Positions 7,032-16,772 of a stretch of 64,000 nucleotides of DNA are shown here, in pieces. Where the stretch lies: contig CAXXDX010000007.1 of assembly GCA_963677605.2 (NCBI GenBank), positions 124,001 through 188,000 of the forward strand, written 5' to 3'. The translations under genes were made by a program, and so were the position numbers. Numbering within the stretch: position 1 is the first letter of the stretch; each line of letters opens with the position of its first letter. The notes beneath the pieces were generated by a model that saw only the letters and a list, made by a program, of their open reading frames with translations, made no database searches and was not told where the DNA came from. Source of the stretch: JAGLOK01 sp963677605. Lineage in GTDB: Bacteria; Bacillota; Clostridia; Christensenellales; UMGS416.

Positions 7032-7748
7032 TTATCCCAAGGCGTTAAGAGCCGATACTATCTCAGCTGCAAATTCTTCCGCGGCGGAAGGACCGTTTCC
7101 TGTTATTACGTTTCCGTTTACAGTCACAGGCTGTCCGGAATCCACAACGCCAAGAGCTTCCATCTCAGGATCTGTGATGTCGCAGTTAAACCAGCAGGCT
7201 GTGTCTCCCTCTCCGATGACTCCCGCCTTTGCAAGCGCCACAGAGTTTAGGCAGATGCCGGCTGTCACGCGGTCAAGCTCATACACTCCGCTTATGAGGT
7301 TCTGCAAATCCTCATTATCCCAAAGCGATTCACTTCCGCCGATAACGACTATTCCGCGCAAATCTTGAGGTGCGAAATCACTAAAAGTATGAGTAACTTC
7401 GGTAGTTTCTTCATAACCTTCAGCCTCTCCCAATTCATTGCTAACTATATAAGGCATATATCCTGCATCAAATAATGCAGTCATCACAGGGTGCAGTTCG
7501 CTTGGTGCATACCCATCCAGGCAAACAACAACTGCAACTTCCATTGGCAGCGGTACAGGTTCAGGTGTCGGCTCTTCCGTGGGTTCTTCTGTTGGCTCTT
7601 CTGTCGGTTTTTCAGTAACTTTTTCTTCTGATACGCTTTCTTGCGTCTTATCTTCTGTCAATTCTTTTACAACTGTTTCCTGCTCAGCTTTCGTACACGC
7701 GGCAAATAGTAGTGCAGCCGCCATAATGCATATAAGTATTTTTTTCAT
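7032..7748 (-). CDS. Lipoprotein with a DJ-1/PfpI-like domain
   Basis: 238 residues. The N-terminus is a lipoprotein signal with lipobox LFAAC (Cys 18), then an acidic, Thr/Pro-rich linker containing the repeat TEEPTEEPTEEP, which should span part of the cell wall. The C-terminal domain (about 70-238) has the DJ-1/PfpI pattern: a strand VAVVVCLDGY, GIVVIGGSE, and the nucleophile elbow AGICLNSVAL with a cysteine. Most DJ-1/PfpI proteins are cytoplasmic, so an exported lipid-anchored one is unusual. The likely role is a cysteine-based amidase or hydrolase, but the activity is not established by sequence. GAGGTC precedes the start. Confidence 0.75.
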   Translation of the reverse strand: MKKILICIMAAALLFAACTKAEQETVVKELTEDKTQESVSEEKVTEKPTEEPTEEPTEEPTPEPVPLPMEVAVVVCLDGYAPSELHPVMTALFDAGYMPYIVSNELGEAEGYEETTEVTHTFSDFAPQDLRGIVVIGGSESLWDNEDLQNLISGVYELDRVTAGICLNSVALAKAGVIGEGDTACWFNCDITDPEMEALGVVDSGQPVTVNGNVITGNGPSAAEEFAAEIVSALNALG

Positions 7749-7882
7749 GTTGTGACCTCACTTTTCTTAAAGTAATTCAACCATAACCATTATACGACTA
7801 ATGCAACTTTTGTTAAAGTTAGACTTTTTACAGACAAAATAAGAAGATTTTATTAACAAAATTATAGTTCAGGAATTATCCC

Positions 7883-7910
7883 TTGACAAAATGAACGGTG
7901 TTCATATAAT
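7883..7910 (+). promoter_or_regulatory. Promoter of the MATE-TetR operon
   Basis: TTGACA at 7883-7888 and TATAAT at 7905-7910 with a 16-bp spacer that is itself an operator dyad. Confidence 0.8.
7891..7905. promoter_or_regulatory. TetR operator copy 1 (MATE operon)
   Basis: ATGAACGGTGTTCAT, a dyad with 6-bp arms and a 3-base centre, fills the spacer between -35 and -10. The same dyad recurs at 7925-7939. The TetR gene two genes downstream is the obvious binder. Confidence 0.75.
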
Positions 7911-7924
7911 AGGAATCAAACAAT

Positions 7925-7939
7925 ATGAACAGTGTTCAT
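7925..7939. promoter_or_regulatory. TetR operator copy 2 (MATE operon)
   Basis: ATGAACAGTGTTCAT differs from copy 1 by one base in the centre and lies in the 5' untranslated region, 34 bp centre to centre from copy 1. Confidence 0.75.
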
Positions 7940-7961
7940 TTATAAAAGGATGTATTGAGTA

Positions 7962-9326
7962 ATGAATGATAAAAGGATTAACCTCATAAAAAGCGCGCCG
8001 ATCAAAAAGGCCGTCAATACGCTGTCGGCTCCGGCTATACTGGGCCTGTTTGTAATGGCAATCTATAACTTCGTGGACACGATGTTTGTTTCATGGATTG
8101 CAACCGAAGCCACAGCCGCAACACAGGTCGTGCTTCCCATAATGATGATTGCAAGCTCCATCGGTCTTGCCTTCGGTATGGGCGGAGGAAGCTACCTGTC
8201 AAGGCTTTTAGGTAAAGGCGACACACTGGAAGCAGAAAAAACAGTGTCCACCTCTATGTTCAGCGGAGTTGTTATAGGCATTGTGTTTATGGCAGTCGGT
8301 CTTATTTTTATAGAACCAATGCTAAGTCTTTTCGGTGCGGATGCAAGCATCATGGATATGACCAAGACATACGGTTTTTACATTTTCCTCGGAATCATAC
8401 CGTCTGTTTGCAACATGGTGCTGAACAATCTTCTGCGTTCCGAGGGAAGTGCCAAGCTTTCCATGATTGGTATGGCGACAGGCTCATTGCTCAATATAAT
8501 CCTGGATCCTATCTTTATCTTTGTTTTCGACTGGGGGATAGCAGGAGCTGCAATTGCGACATCGCTTTCACAAACTGTATCGTTTGTAATACTTCTTTCA
8601 AATTATCTTAGAAAGAAAACCATTGTGCGAATGAGCATAAAAAGAATAACGCTAAAGTTTAAGCTCTATAAAGAGATTTTATCCGTAGGTATTCCGACAT
8701 TTTTAAGACAGATACTCATGAGCATTTCTATCGGCATGTTAAATAACGCAGCAATCGTCTTCGGCGGAGCATCCATGCTTGCTGCAGTCGGCATTGTGTC
8801 CAAGGTGTCCATGCTTCCGATGTATATAGTGTTCGGCTTCGGTCAGGGCTTTCAGCCTGTCGCAGGATATAACCTCGGCGCAGGCAAAAAAGAACGCGTT
8901 ATAGAATCTTTCAGGTATACGACTGTTATAAGCACTGCGATAATGTTTGTTATAAGCTTTCTCTTTATAGCATTCAGCAAACAGATATTTTTCATTTTCA
9001 AAGCATCAGATGATGTTATATACTATGGTGTAAGAGGCATGAGATATTATGCGATGAGCCTTTTGATGATGGGCTTTACAAACACGGTATCGGTTTTCTA
9101 TCAGGCTTTGGGAAGAACTAAGGAAGCTCTTTTTATGAGCATAACAAGACAGGGCATATTCTTTATTCCCGCAATACTTCTTTTGCCTCAGATAATGGGC
9201 GCTGACGGAGTGTTTTTTGCACAGCTGGCAGCTGACATACTGACATTCATAGCCGCACTGCTTTTGATAGTGCCGTTCATGCGCAAAAACAAAATAGAGG
9301 AGCTGTTGGTGAAAGCGGACGCTTAA
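7962..9326 (+). CDS. MATE-family multidrug/cation antiporter
   Basis: 454 residues, the usual MATE size, with about 12 hydrophobic spans. The first half carries LVNTLFVSW-like family signature as YNFVDTMFVSW (about 36-46), and the second half has FGFGQGFQPVAGYNLGAGK (about 292-310), the conserved MATE loop. The protein should export cationic or aromatic drugs or metabolites in exchange for Na+ or H+. It is closely similar to the second MATE protein at 38534-39919 (shared VMAIYN.VD.MFVSW and QGFQPVAGYN). It is followed 19 bases later by a TetR gene and preceded by two TetR operators, so it is a drug- or metabolite-induced pump. Confidence 0.92.
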   Translation: MNDKRINLIKSAPIKKAVNTLSAPAILGLFVMAIYNFVDTMFVSWIATEATAATQVVLPIMMIASSIGLAFGMGGGSYLSRLLGKGDTLEAEKTVSTSMFSGVVIGIVFMAVGLIFIEPMLSLFGADASIMDMTKTYGFYIFLGIIPSVCNMVLNNLLRSEGSAKLSMIGMATGSLLNIILDPIFIFVFDWGIAGAAIATSLSQTVSFVILLSNYLRKKTIVRMSIKRITLKFKLYKEILSVGIPTFLRQILMSISIGMLNNAAIVFGGASMLAAVGIVSKVSMLPMYIVFGFGQGFQPVAGYNLGAGKKERVIESFRYTTVISTAIMFVISFLFIAFSKQIFFIFKASDDVIYYGVRGMRYYAMSLLMMGFTNTVSVFYQALGRTKEALFMSITRQGIFFIPAILLLPQIMGADGVFFAQLAADILTFIAALLLIVPFMRKNKIEELLVKADA

Positions 9327-9345
9327 TGCTCCGGGAAAAATATCT

Positions 9346-9891
9346 ATGAGAAAAAAAATCATTACAAATGAATTGCTTCAGGCCTATGCCATCGAGATAA
9401 TAAAAACAGAAGGCCTTGAAGCGTGCTCTATGCGAAACCTCGCAAAAAAAGCAGGTATTGCGGTAGGAACGCTTTATAATTACTACGACTCCCACCAGAA
9501 GCTTTTAGCCGATGTTTTTAATTCCAGCTGGGAGCAGACCATCAAACGTTTGAGCGATTCCTATAACTTGCGAAAAACTCCCGAGGAAAATGTCGCAGTT
9601 TACTGCAAAATCCTATTTGAAGAAATTAGAGAAAGAAAAGGATTGGGCAAAGAAGTTATAAAACCCGACACAAACATTCTTTCAAACAATGCCCCGTATT
9701 TCGAGTTGATGGATAAGCTGACAGACTCTCTCAAAAATATTATAAAGCACGGAGAAAGCAACAAAAATCTGCCCGATAGCACGATTGATATGATTTCAAA
9801 ATGGGCTTTCCTCGCAGTAATGTCACAAATTCAAAATCCTGACGTTTCGGAAGAAGATTTTATACAACAGCTTTGCAGAAGATTTTTATAA
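9346..9891 (+). CDS. TetR-family repressor of the MATE pump
   Basis: 181 residues. The N-terminus shows a full TetR helix-turn-helix, LEACSMRNLAKKAGIAVGTL followed by YNYYDSHQKLL (about 25-55). The remainder is a helical ligand domain without recognisable similarity. It is the second gene of the operon and most likely binds the ATGAAC-N3-GTTCAT pair at 7891-7939. The ribosome binding site is weak (GGGAAA), consistent with low repressor production. It converges with mfd, only three bases apart, with no terminator between them. Confidence 0.88.
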   Translation: MRKKIITNELLQAYAIEIIKTEGLEACSMRNLAKKAGIAVGTLYNYYDSHQKLLADVFNSSWEQTIKRLSDSYNLRKTPEENVAVYCKILFEEIRERKGLGKEVIKPDTNILSNNAPYFELMDKLTDSLKNIIKHGESNKNLPDSTIDMISKWAFLAVMSQIQNPDVSEEDFIQQLCRRFL

Positions 9892-9894
9892 CAC

Positions 9895-12800
9895 CTATTG
9901 GTTTTTAAGCTTAATCATCCCGATTGCAAAACCTATAAGCATATCCATGCCGTCATCCGTTTTTGGCAAAAATACCTGCGGATTTTCCTGACCGGAAAAG
10001 CGCGCTTTGTGTTTTGCCGTAAGCTTTATAAATCCTGCCATATCAATGTTTAAATCATCCTCAAGACGCAGTACATATTTGTCAGTCCTCTCGCTAACCA
10101 TTTTAATACCCGCTTTTGCGCACTGGTGCTTAAGATATGCAACATCCATCAAGTTTACTGCGCTCTTTGGTGCTTTGCCGAATCTGTCCTGCATGTCGGA
10201 CAGTGTTTCCGTTTTATCTTTAAGTGATGTTATAAGCGATATCGCGCGGTACATATCCATCCTATCCTGCGAATCTTCAATATATTCATCGGGTATAAAC
10301 GCATCCATAAGCACATTGAGCGTCACTTCAGCTGCGCTCTCTTCCACCTCTTCACCTTTTATCTTGCGCACAGCTTCATCTATCATCTTGCAGTAAAGCC
10401 CATAGCCGACTGCAGTCATGTGTCCGTGTTGGCGTCCGCCAAGTATTGAGCCTGCGCCGCGTATCTCCAGATCGCGCATGGCAATTTTAAGCCCGCTTCC
10501 AAACTCCGTAAACTGCGATATAGCTTCAAGCCTCTGGCGCGCGGTGTCGGAGAGTATGTTGCTTGGACGCCACGTAAGATACGCATAGGAGAGCCTGTTG
10601 CTGCGCCCGACACGCCCTCGGAGCTGATAGAGCTGCGACAACCCGAATTTGTCTGTATCATATACGATAAGCGTATTTACATTGGGTATGTCTATTCCGT
10701 TTTCGATTATAGTCGTTGCAAGCAAAACGTCATATTTTTGCGCCATAAAGTCCAGCATAACGTTTTCAAGCTTCATCCCCGGCATCTGCCCATGTCCTAT
10801 AACAACGCGAAGATTTGGCATAAGCTCCAGAAGCTTTCTCTGCATCATCTCAATTGACTGCACGCGGTTATACACGAAAAACACCTGCCCTCCGCGGGAC
10901 AGCTCGCGCTCAATAGCTCCGCGTATCATGTCCTCTTCATATTCTGTCACAAATGTCTGCACAGGAAAGCGCTCTTCAGGAGGAGTTTCAATCATCGATA
11001 TGTCACGTATGCCCGAAAGCGACATATGCAGTGTTCGCGGGATTGGTGTTGCAGTCATCGTTAAAACGTCCACACCGACGCGAAGCTGTTTTATCTTTTC
11101 CTTGTGCTTTACGCCAAATCGCTGCTCTTCATCTATTATAAGAAGTCCCAAGTCTTTAAAATTTATGTCCTCGGATAATAGCCTGTGAGTGCCGACCACG
11201 ACATCCACCTTGCCGCTTTTAAGCTTTTCAACTGTATCTTTTTGCTCCGCTGCCGTCACAAACCTGGAAAGCTCGCGTTTTTCAACAGGGAAGTCCTTAA
11301 ACCTCTCGGTGAGCGTCATAAAATGCTGATGGCACAATATAGTCGTCGGGCACAGGATTGCCACCTGTTTTTTATCCATCACAGCTTTAAACGCGGCGCG
11401 CAGCGCAACCTCCGTTTTGCCGTATCCGACGTCGCCACACAACAGCCTGTCCATCACCTTGCCGCTTTGCATGTCGTCTTTTATCTCGGCTATGCACGTC
11501 AGCTGGTCAGGCGTTTCCTGATGTTCAAAGCTTTCTTCAAACTGTTTTTGCCATTCGCCGTCCATGGAGTAGCGGTAGCCCTGAACAGCGCTTCGTTTTG
11601 CATATAGCTCGATAAGTTCATCCGTCATGTCAGCGACAGCTCGGTTCGCGCGGGCTCTGGCGTTCTCCCAGCTCCGTCCGCCAAGCCGTGTTAGCTTCGG
11701 CGCACTTTCGCCTGCACCGATATATTTCTGTACGCGGTCCATTTGCTCGGTCGGCACATATAGGACGTCGCCGCCCAAGTACTGAAGCTTCAGATAGTCG
11801 CGCATGTTGCCCAGTGTTTCAAGACGCACCACGCCGTCAAACTTCGCGATTCCGTTCGCCTCATGCACCACATAGTCGCCGGGCTTTATGTCGTTTAACA
11901 CCGAATCGCCGGCACGCCTTCTGCTTTTTGATTTCTTGTGGCTTTTTACCCTCCCGAAAAGTTCATTTTCGGTGAGAACTATAAACTTTTCCGCGGAGTA
12001 GGTGAATCCCTTTGACGCATAAAGAGGCAGAAGCGCCACTTCACCATCTATTAATGCTCTGTCATCTTTCATCGGAGTCGCTGTTATCTGATACTGCGCC
12101 AATGTCTCGCGCACGCCTTCGATGCGGTTTTCACCGCCCACCAGAACCGCAACCTTAAACTTTTCCCTGCGCCAGTTTTTAATATCGCGGCTCAGCATAT
12201 CAAACTGGCCTCTGTATATCATCGCATCGCTTCCGGGGAAGGCGAGTGTGCGCGAATAGCTAAACACATTGTCTGCCGTAAATGCAGTCACGGTCAGCAC
12301 AAATGAGGTCTTTGCTTCCTCTTTTATGTCATCCAACGTATAAAGAAGATTCTTCAGTTCTCCCAAGGCCTCGCCGCGCTCAAACATCTCGCCGTAAAGC
12401 GCGTCGTACTCCTTGTGAACGTCATCAATGCGAGCGGAGATATCCCGCGCTTCATCGAATATCACAATTGGATTTTCAAGATACCTGTCGGGAGTCACTG
12501 CATCGGGATAGAAAAAGCGCATATGGTTTTCCATTCCCTCAAAGTATCCGAACTGCAAAAGTTTTTCCGTATATCCGGCATATTTCTGAACTATCCTGTC
12601 ATCGGTTTTCTCATATCCCAGCTCGCTTTTTTGTCCTTTTGCGCGTTTGAAAGCTTTTTTAGCAGCTTCCTTCATTCCTGATATTCCGCGCTCCATCGAC
12701 GGCATGGAAAGAGGCATTTCAATCGCAGGATATATTTTCACTTCATCCAGATTTGAAATTGAATGCTGTGTGTTTTCGTCAAAGATTTTTATCTTTTCCA

Positions 12801-13401
12801 CATCGTCGCCGAAAAGCTCAATGCGCACAGGATGCTCAAAACCTACGGGAAAAATATCCACTATATCCCCGCGCACCGCAAACTGGCCCATCTGCTCGAC
12901 GCGGCTTTCTCTGCGATACAGCGACCACGTGAGTTTGTCTGCAATTGTTTTGGGACTTATTATGCCATCTTTTTTTATCGTCAGAATTGATTCAATATAT
13001 GCTTCTTTCGGGCAAAGCGGAGTAAGACAAGCATCAATCGGCGCGATAACGACGCGTGCATTTTTTTGCGTCATTTCTCCCAAGACAAAAGAACGCGCAT
13101 GTTCAGCAGCCTTGCTTGCAGCCTGGACACTGTGCATTTCAACGCTTCGCTGAGGCATCACATGGCAGGAGATTCCCGTCATGCCTTCAATGTCTCCGGC
13201 AAGCTTTGAGGCCGTAATATGATTGGGCGTTAGTATAAACAGCGGTCTGTTTTTTGTAATCGCCAATGCGGAAAATATGTGTGCTTTTTTGGTTTGCGGC
13301 ACGTTAAAGACCGAGCAGGGACTAATCCCCCCCCGTATAAAATCCGTAAGCCGCTGAAATTGCCCCGAGTTTAAAAGCGGGGCAAAGAGTGCTTGTTTCA
13401 T
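9895..13401 (-). CDS. mfd: Transcription-repair coupling factor Mfd
   Basis: 1168 residues, full length. The order is the usual one: UvrB-like N-terminal region; RNA-polymerase-interacting domain around 490-570 (PGDYVVHEANGIAKFDGVV...); superfamily 2 translocase with Walker A GDVGYGKTE near 655, DEEQ box IIDEEQRFG, TATPIPRTL motif III, and QLRGRVGRS motif VI; then the C-terminal TRCF domain. Mfd removes RNA polymerase stalled at lesions and recruits UvrA. Its start lies six bases after the rmuC stop, so the two DNA-maintenance genes form an operon. No uvrA/B or pth gene is adjacent. Confidence 0.97.
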   Translation of the reverse strand: MKQALFAPLLNSGQFQRLTDFIRGGISPCSVFNVPQTKKAHIFSALAITKNRPLFILTPNHITASKLAGDIEGMTGISCHVMPQRSVEMHSVQAASKAAEHARSFVLGEMTQKNARVVIAPIDACLTPLCPKEAYIESILTIKKDGIISPKTIADKLTWSLYRRESRVEQMGQFAVRGDIVDIFPVGFEHPVRIELFGDDVEKIKIFDENTQHSISNLDEVKIYPAIEMPLSMPSMERGISGMKEAAKKAFKRAKGQKSELGYEKTDDRIVQKYAGYTEKLLQFGYFEGMENHMRFFYPDAVTPDRYLENPIVIFDEARDISARIDDVHKEYDALYGEMFERGEALGELKNLLYTLDDIKEEAKTSFVLTVTAFTADNVFSYSRTLAFPGSDAMIYRGQFDMLSRDIKNWRREKFKVAVLVGGENRIEGVRETLAQYQITATPMKDDRALIDGEVALLPLYASKGFTYSAEKFIVLTENELFGRVKSHKKSKSRRRAGDSVLNDIKPGDYVVHEANGIAKFDGVVRLETLGNMRDYLKLQYLGGDVLYVPTEQMDRVQKYIGAGESAPKLTRLGGRSWENARARANRAVADMTDELIELYAKRSAVQGYRYSMDGEWQKQFEESFEHQETPDQLTCIAEIKDDMQSGKVMDRLLCGDVGYGKTEVALRAAFKAVMDKKQVAILCPTTILCHQHFMTLTERFKDFPVEKRELSRFVTAAEQKDTVEKLKSGKVDVVVGTHRLLSEDINFKDLGLLIIDEEQRFGVKHKEKIKQLRVGVDVLTMTATPIPRTLHMSLSGIRDISMIETPPEERFPVQTFVTEYEEDMIRGAIERELSRGGQVFFVYNRVQSIEMMQRKLLELMPNLRVVIGHGQMPGMKLENVMLDFMAQKYDVLLATTIIENGIDIPNVNTLIVYDTDKFGLSQLYQLRGRVGRSNRLSYAYLTWRPSNILSDTARQRLEAISQFTEFGSGLKIAMRDLEIRGAGSILGGRQHGHMTAVGYGLYCKMIDEAVRKIKGEEVEESAAEVTLNVLMDAFIPDEYIEDSQDRMDMYRAISLITSLKDKTETLSDMQDRFGKAPKSAVNLMDVAYLKHQCAKAGIKMVSERTDKYVLRLEDDLNIDMAGFIKLTAKHKARFSGQENPQVFLPKTDDGMDMLIGFAIGMIKLKNQ

Positions 13402-13407
13402 TTAATC

Positions 13408-14625
13408 TCAGCTTTCGTCGGTTATTCCCGGTATTAATTCCTCCGCTGCGTCCTGCGGAATCTCTTCCACATTCCTTAGGCGGTTGCTTATGGTTCCTAT
13501 GTTTTTTTGCGCGTCATCCAACGCGTTTACCGATATCCTCATGTTGCGGTAGGCCTTTTCAAGGTTGTTCTGATGGATGCCGATAGTACGCTTAACCGCA
13601 GCCAGAAGCTTCCACACTTCTCCGGATTTTTTCTGGATGGCGAGCGTCGCAAAGCCCATCTTCAGGCTGTTTAGAAGTGCCGCGAGTGTAGTCGGCCCGC
13701 AAACTGTGACATTATACTCCCTCTGCAGGCGCTCAGTCAACCCGGGCTCAATAAGTGCCTCGGCAAAAAGGCCTTCTGCCGGAAGATACATAACAGCGAA
13801 GTTTGTAGAATACGGTGGTGCGATATATTTGTCGCGAATGTCTTTTGCCTGCGACTTCAATCTATTTACCAGCGCTGTCTTTGCTGCCAATTCGGCAGCG
13901 GTGTCGCCGGCCTCGCGCGCATTTACAAGTCGCTCATAATCCTCAGTCGGAAACTTGGAGTCGATAGGAAGCAAAACGTCATCCTCGCCGTCTTTTCCCG
14001 GCATGCGTACGGCAACCTCCACAAACTCCTGCCTGTTGGGATTAATCTTTGCGTTCTTTACAAACTGATGCGGTGTAAGTATCTGCTCCAAAAGCGATAT
14101 AAGCATCACTTCGCCCCATACTCCGCGTGTTTTAACGCCAGTAAACACCTTTTGCAGTGATGCCATATCGGTATCCACCTTGGAAAGCGATGAGTAAAGC
14201 TGCGAGAGTTGTTTTGTAACCTGCTCAAATGATGCGGACACACGCTTTTGAAGCGTTTCGTTAAGCTGCTCGTCAACGGTTTTTCGCATTTCCTCAAGAC
14301 GCTTTTCCACCTGCTCCTGCAGGCGCGTCATGCGCACTTCATTGTCCTTTGCGAGGTTTGATATACGCTGCGCCGAAGCTTCATCGCGCTTTTGCTCCTC
14401 CAGCGCGCGCTGGCTCAAGCGTTCAAACACACCTTTAGACAGCGTGTTAAAGCTTTCAAGCTGTTCCTTTCGGCTTTTTGAAAGCTCATCCGAAAGCGTC
14501 ATGCGCGTCTCGCGGCTTTCCTTTTTAATGTCTGTGGATGCTGTGTTTCGACGGAACAAAAGCACCGCCAGAAGAATGATATTAAGCGCCAGAAGCGCAA
14601 TTATGATAATGAACTGAAGTTCCAT
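13408..14625 (-). CDS. rmuC: RmuC-family DNA recombination protein
   Basis: 405 residues. An N-terminal hydrophobic segment (4-24) anchors a long coiled coil (about 35-160), followed by the RmuC domain with GVWGEVMLISLLEQILTPHQ (about 170-190), LLPIDSKFPTEDYERLV and VMYLPAEGLFAEAL. RmuC proteins limit DNA inversions and recombination at short repeats; the core is related to restriction-endonuclease-like folds. The gene is 6 bases ahead of mfd on the same strand and starts behind AAGGAG. Confidence 0.93.
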   Translation of the reverse strand: MELQFIIIIALLALNIILLAVLLFRRNTASTDIKKESRETRMTLSDELSKSRKEQLESFNTLSKGVFERLSQRALEEQKRDEASAQRISNLAKDNEVRMTRLQEQVEKRLEEMRKTVDEQLNETLQKRVSASFEQVTKQLSQLYSSLSKVDTDMASLQKVFTGVKTRGVWGEVMLISLLEQILTPHQFVKNAKINPNRQEFVEVAVRMPGKDGEDDVLLPIDSKFPTEDYERLVNAREAGDTAAELAAKTALVNRLKSQAKDIRDKYIAPPYSTNFAVMYLPAEGLFAEALIEPGLTERLQREYNVTVCGPTTLAALLNSLKMGFATLAIQKKSGEVWKLLAAVKRTIGIHQNNLEKAYRNMRISVNALDDAQKNIGTISNRLRNVEEIPQDAAEELIPGITDES

Positions 14626-14840
14626 ATTTGCTCCTTAAAAGTGTTGGCTTTTATTGTAACATGGAAATAAAATGTTTTGAAGCGAACAAAAGAAAATGAA
14701 TTAAATCAATGTCAAAGAAAACCCAAAATGACTGTAAGATATCTTAATTTCATCAAGAGGGCACAGGAGCGTATCGTGACATACGTGACTGTGTCAGTGT
14801 ATTAAATTAAGGCAAAATTACACCATTTTGAGAGTTCTGA

Positions 14841-15680
14841 TTAGTCGTAGTTTTCGTCAGGAACAAGTTTAACTTTACGTGCATGCACCACCATCCGCGC
14901 ATCCTCAAAATCATAAACACAGGTGGACAGCGTCAAAATAACATCATCCGGTTCAAGCACAACATCGGTTTCATAGACGCTCTCTCTTTGAAGTGCCTGA
15001 AGATAAAGGAAATACTCGTTGCGCGATTCAAAGTCCATTTTAAAATAATTGAACCTGTTTGTCTGCACATAGGCGGAAAACACTTCCCACTGTGCTTCTT
15101 CGTAGATGGTGTCAAAATATATAATGGGATTTTTCTTGTAGAATGCTTCATGCCTGTACTTGCCCAAATCATTGAGCATGGTGCCCACCTGCATATGGTG
15201 CCCGTATAAAAGCACATTGCCTTCAAGATTTGCGGGATCAATTCTGAAGTCCAGCGTCATAGAACCTGCAGTCAGCTTGTCTTCAAAAAAGTTATGGTCA
15301 AGATAATAGAAGTTGTCATCGCCCTGCATCACGACATGGTCAATATTTGTGTTAGGGATTGTAAGCCAGCCGACTGTGTCTGGATTGTTTGCCACAAGCT
15401 CCTGAAACTTGGGGATAACATACGGAGGGGGAGTTGCAGTCGGCGCAGGAGTAGGATCTCCCGGTCGCAGACTGACTGTTTCAGTTGGATCTGGCTTGGG
15501 AGTTGGCGTTGCATCAGGGTTATAAAGCTCCCTTACGCTCTTTTCCGTAGTTTTCTGAAGATTTAACTGCCAGAGCCTCCATCCCAAAAGAGACAGTGCG
15601 GTTGCTATAAGCAAAACAGCAACGACTGTTATAAGCCTTGACAGATTCTTTCTGGATTTTTCGGAAACTTTTCTTTTCAT
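14841..15680 (-). CDS. Class B sortase
   Basis: 279 residues. After a basic N-terminus comes one membrane anchor (about 16-40), a Pro/Thr-rich stalk (55-90), and a sortase fold. The catalytic residues are visible: H161 in LLYGHHM, C254 in TLSTCVY, and R262. The extra helix region and TLSTC signature place it in class B rather than A. Class B enzymes attach haem-uptake proteins or build pili/cross-links on the cell wall; no LPXTG or NPQTN substrate gene lies next to it, so its targets must be elsewhere. About 215 bases without a gene separate it from rmuC; I see only weak inverted repeats there (14743-14750 with 14804-14811). Confidence 0.92.
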   Translation of the reverse strand: MKRKVSEKSRKNLSRLITVVAVLLIATALSLLGWRLWQLNLQKTTEKSVRELYNPDATPTPKPDPTETVSLRPGDPTPAPTATPPPYVIPKFQELVANNPDTVGWLTIPNTNIDHVVMQGDDNFYYLDHNFFEDKLTAGSMTLDFRIDPANLEGNVLLYGHHMQVGTMLNDLGKYRHEAFYKKNPIIYFDTIYEEAQWEVFSAYVQTNRFNYFKMDFESRNEYFLYLQALQRESVYETDVVLEPDDVILTLSTCVYDFEDARMVVHARKVKLVPDENYD

Positions 15681-15893
15681 AGCTCAATTATACATCATTT
15701 TTGTTTGATATCCAACAAAAAAGGTCGGAATTAATTGTTAGTTCATTTTATATGGTTTATTCTTTATTGATATGAATAATTAATTATATCACAAAAAAAT
15801 CAGCGTTTACTTTATTTTCACACCATAGTCTAATTAAAAATTTTCATTTTGTTAATTTTTAAATTACCCCTGCATGATATACTTGCGGTAAAT

Positions 15894-16772
15894 ATGTTTG
15901 GATACTTAATACCATATAAGGATGAACTGAAAGTTAAAGAGCTTTCACTGTGGCAGGCGGCTTATTGCGGCGTGTGCCATGCTATAGGCGAAAAAAACGG
16001 TCAGCTTCCGCGCCTTGCCCTTCAAAACGACATGGCGTCGCTTGCTGTAATGCTCATAGACCTTTCGGGAGAGTCATTCAGCGCGAGAAAAAGAGTTTGT
16101 CCGACACATGTCATAAACCGCAAGCCGGCAGTTAACATAAACACTTCTCTAATATACTGCGCGGATGTTACAACGCTTATGACGCACCACAAGCTGTCCG
16201 ACATGTGGCACGATGAAAAAAAGCTATATGCACCGCCCGCAAAGCTTGCAATAAAACACGGCTTCAGAAAAGCCAAAAAAAGAAATCCGGAGCTTGCAAA
16301 AACCCTGTCCGACACAATGGATAAGTTTTATGAGGTGGAAGCGCAAAAGGATGTGTATTACGACGTTCCCGCGGCGCTCAGCGGAGACATGATGCACGCT
16401 GTTGCGATGGGCGCTCCGAATATTGGCGATAATGAAAAAAAGGCTCTGTCGGAATTGATGCGAAACCTCGGCATATGGATATATCTTGCCGACGCGATGG
16501 AAGACTTGGATGATGATATAAAAAAAGGGACTTTCAATCCGTTTTTGAGAGACGGCGCGCCGAGTGCAGAATTGATAAATAGCGCAAAAGAAGTGATGAC
16601 ATTTGCTTTAAGCCGCTCAATGCTGGCTTTTGAGCTTCTTCCTCTTGATAAAAGCAAGGGGATTATGGATAATATAATAAGATTTTCGCTTCCTACAAAA
16701 CAGAATGCGATTTTCAGACAATCGGAAAGTGATTTTCCGCAGACCGAAAACACGGCAGACCAAGGAGAATAA
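15894..16772 (+). CDS. DUF5685-like protein
   Basis: 292 residues from MFGYLIPYKDELK, the family's usual beginning. A TATACT element ends only ten bases before this ATG and no ribosome binding site is visible, so the message may have almost no leader; an in-frame upstream start at 15849 is less likely. The CGVCHAIGE motif (about 25-33) and later DAMEDLDDDIKKG with conserved acidic residues recall the all-helical DUF5685 family, found next to J-domain proteins in Clostridia. Acidic clusters and the Cys pair suggest metal or lipid binding, but function is unknown. The stop abuts the start of the J-domain gene. Confidence 0.7.
   Translation: MFGYLIPYKDELKVKELSLWQAAYCGVCHAIGEKNGQLPRLALQNDMASLAVMLIDLSGESFSARKRVCPTHVINRKPAVNINTSLIYCADVTTLMTHHKLSDMWHDEKKLYAPPAKLAIKHGFRKAKKRNPELAKTLSDTMDKFYEVEAQKDVYYDVPAALSGDMMHAVAMGAPNIGDNEKKALSELMRNLGIWIYLADAMEDLDDDIKKGTFNPFLRDGAPSAELINSAKEVMTFALSRSMLAFELLPLDKSKGIMDNIIRFSLPTKQNAIFRQSESDFPQTENTADQGE

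Noticed and set aside
14743..14811. Possible structured RNA between rmuC and sortase
   Set aside because: Only short inverted repeats (8 bp and 5 bp) separated by a long AT-rich interval; no promoter or terminator supports an RNA gene.
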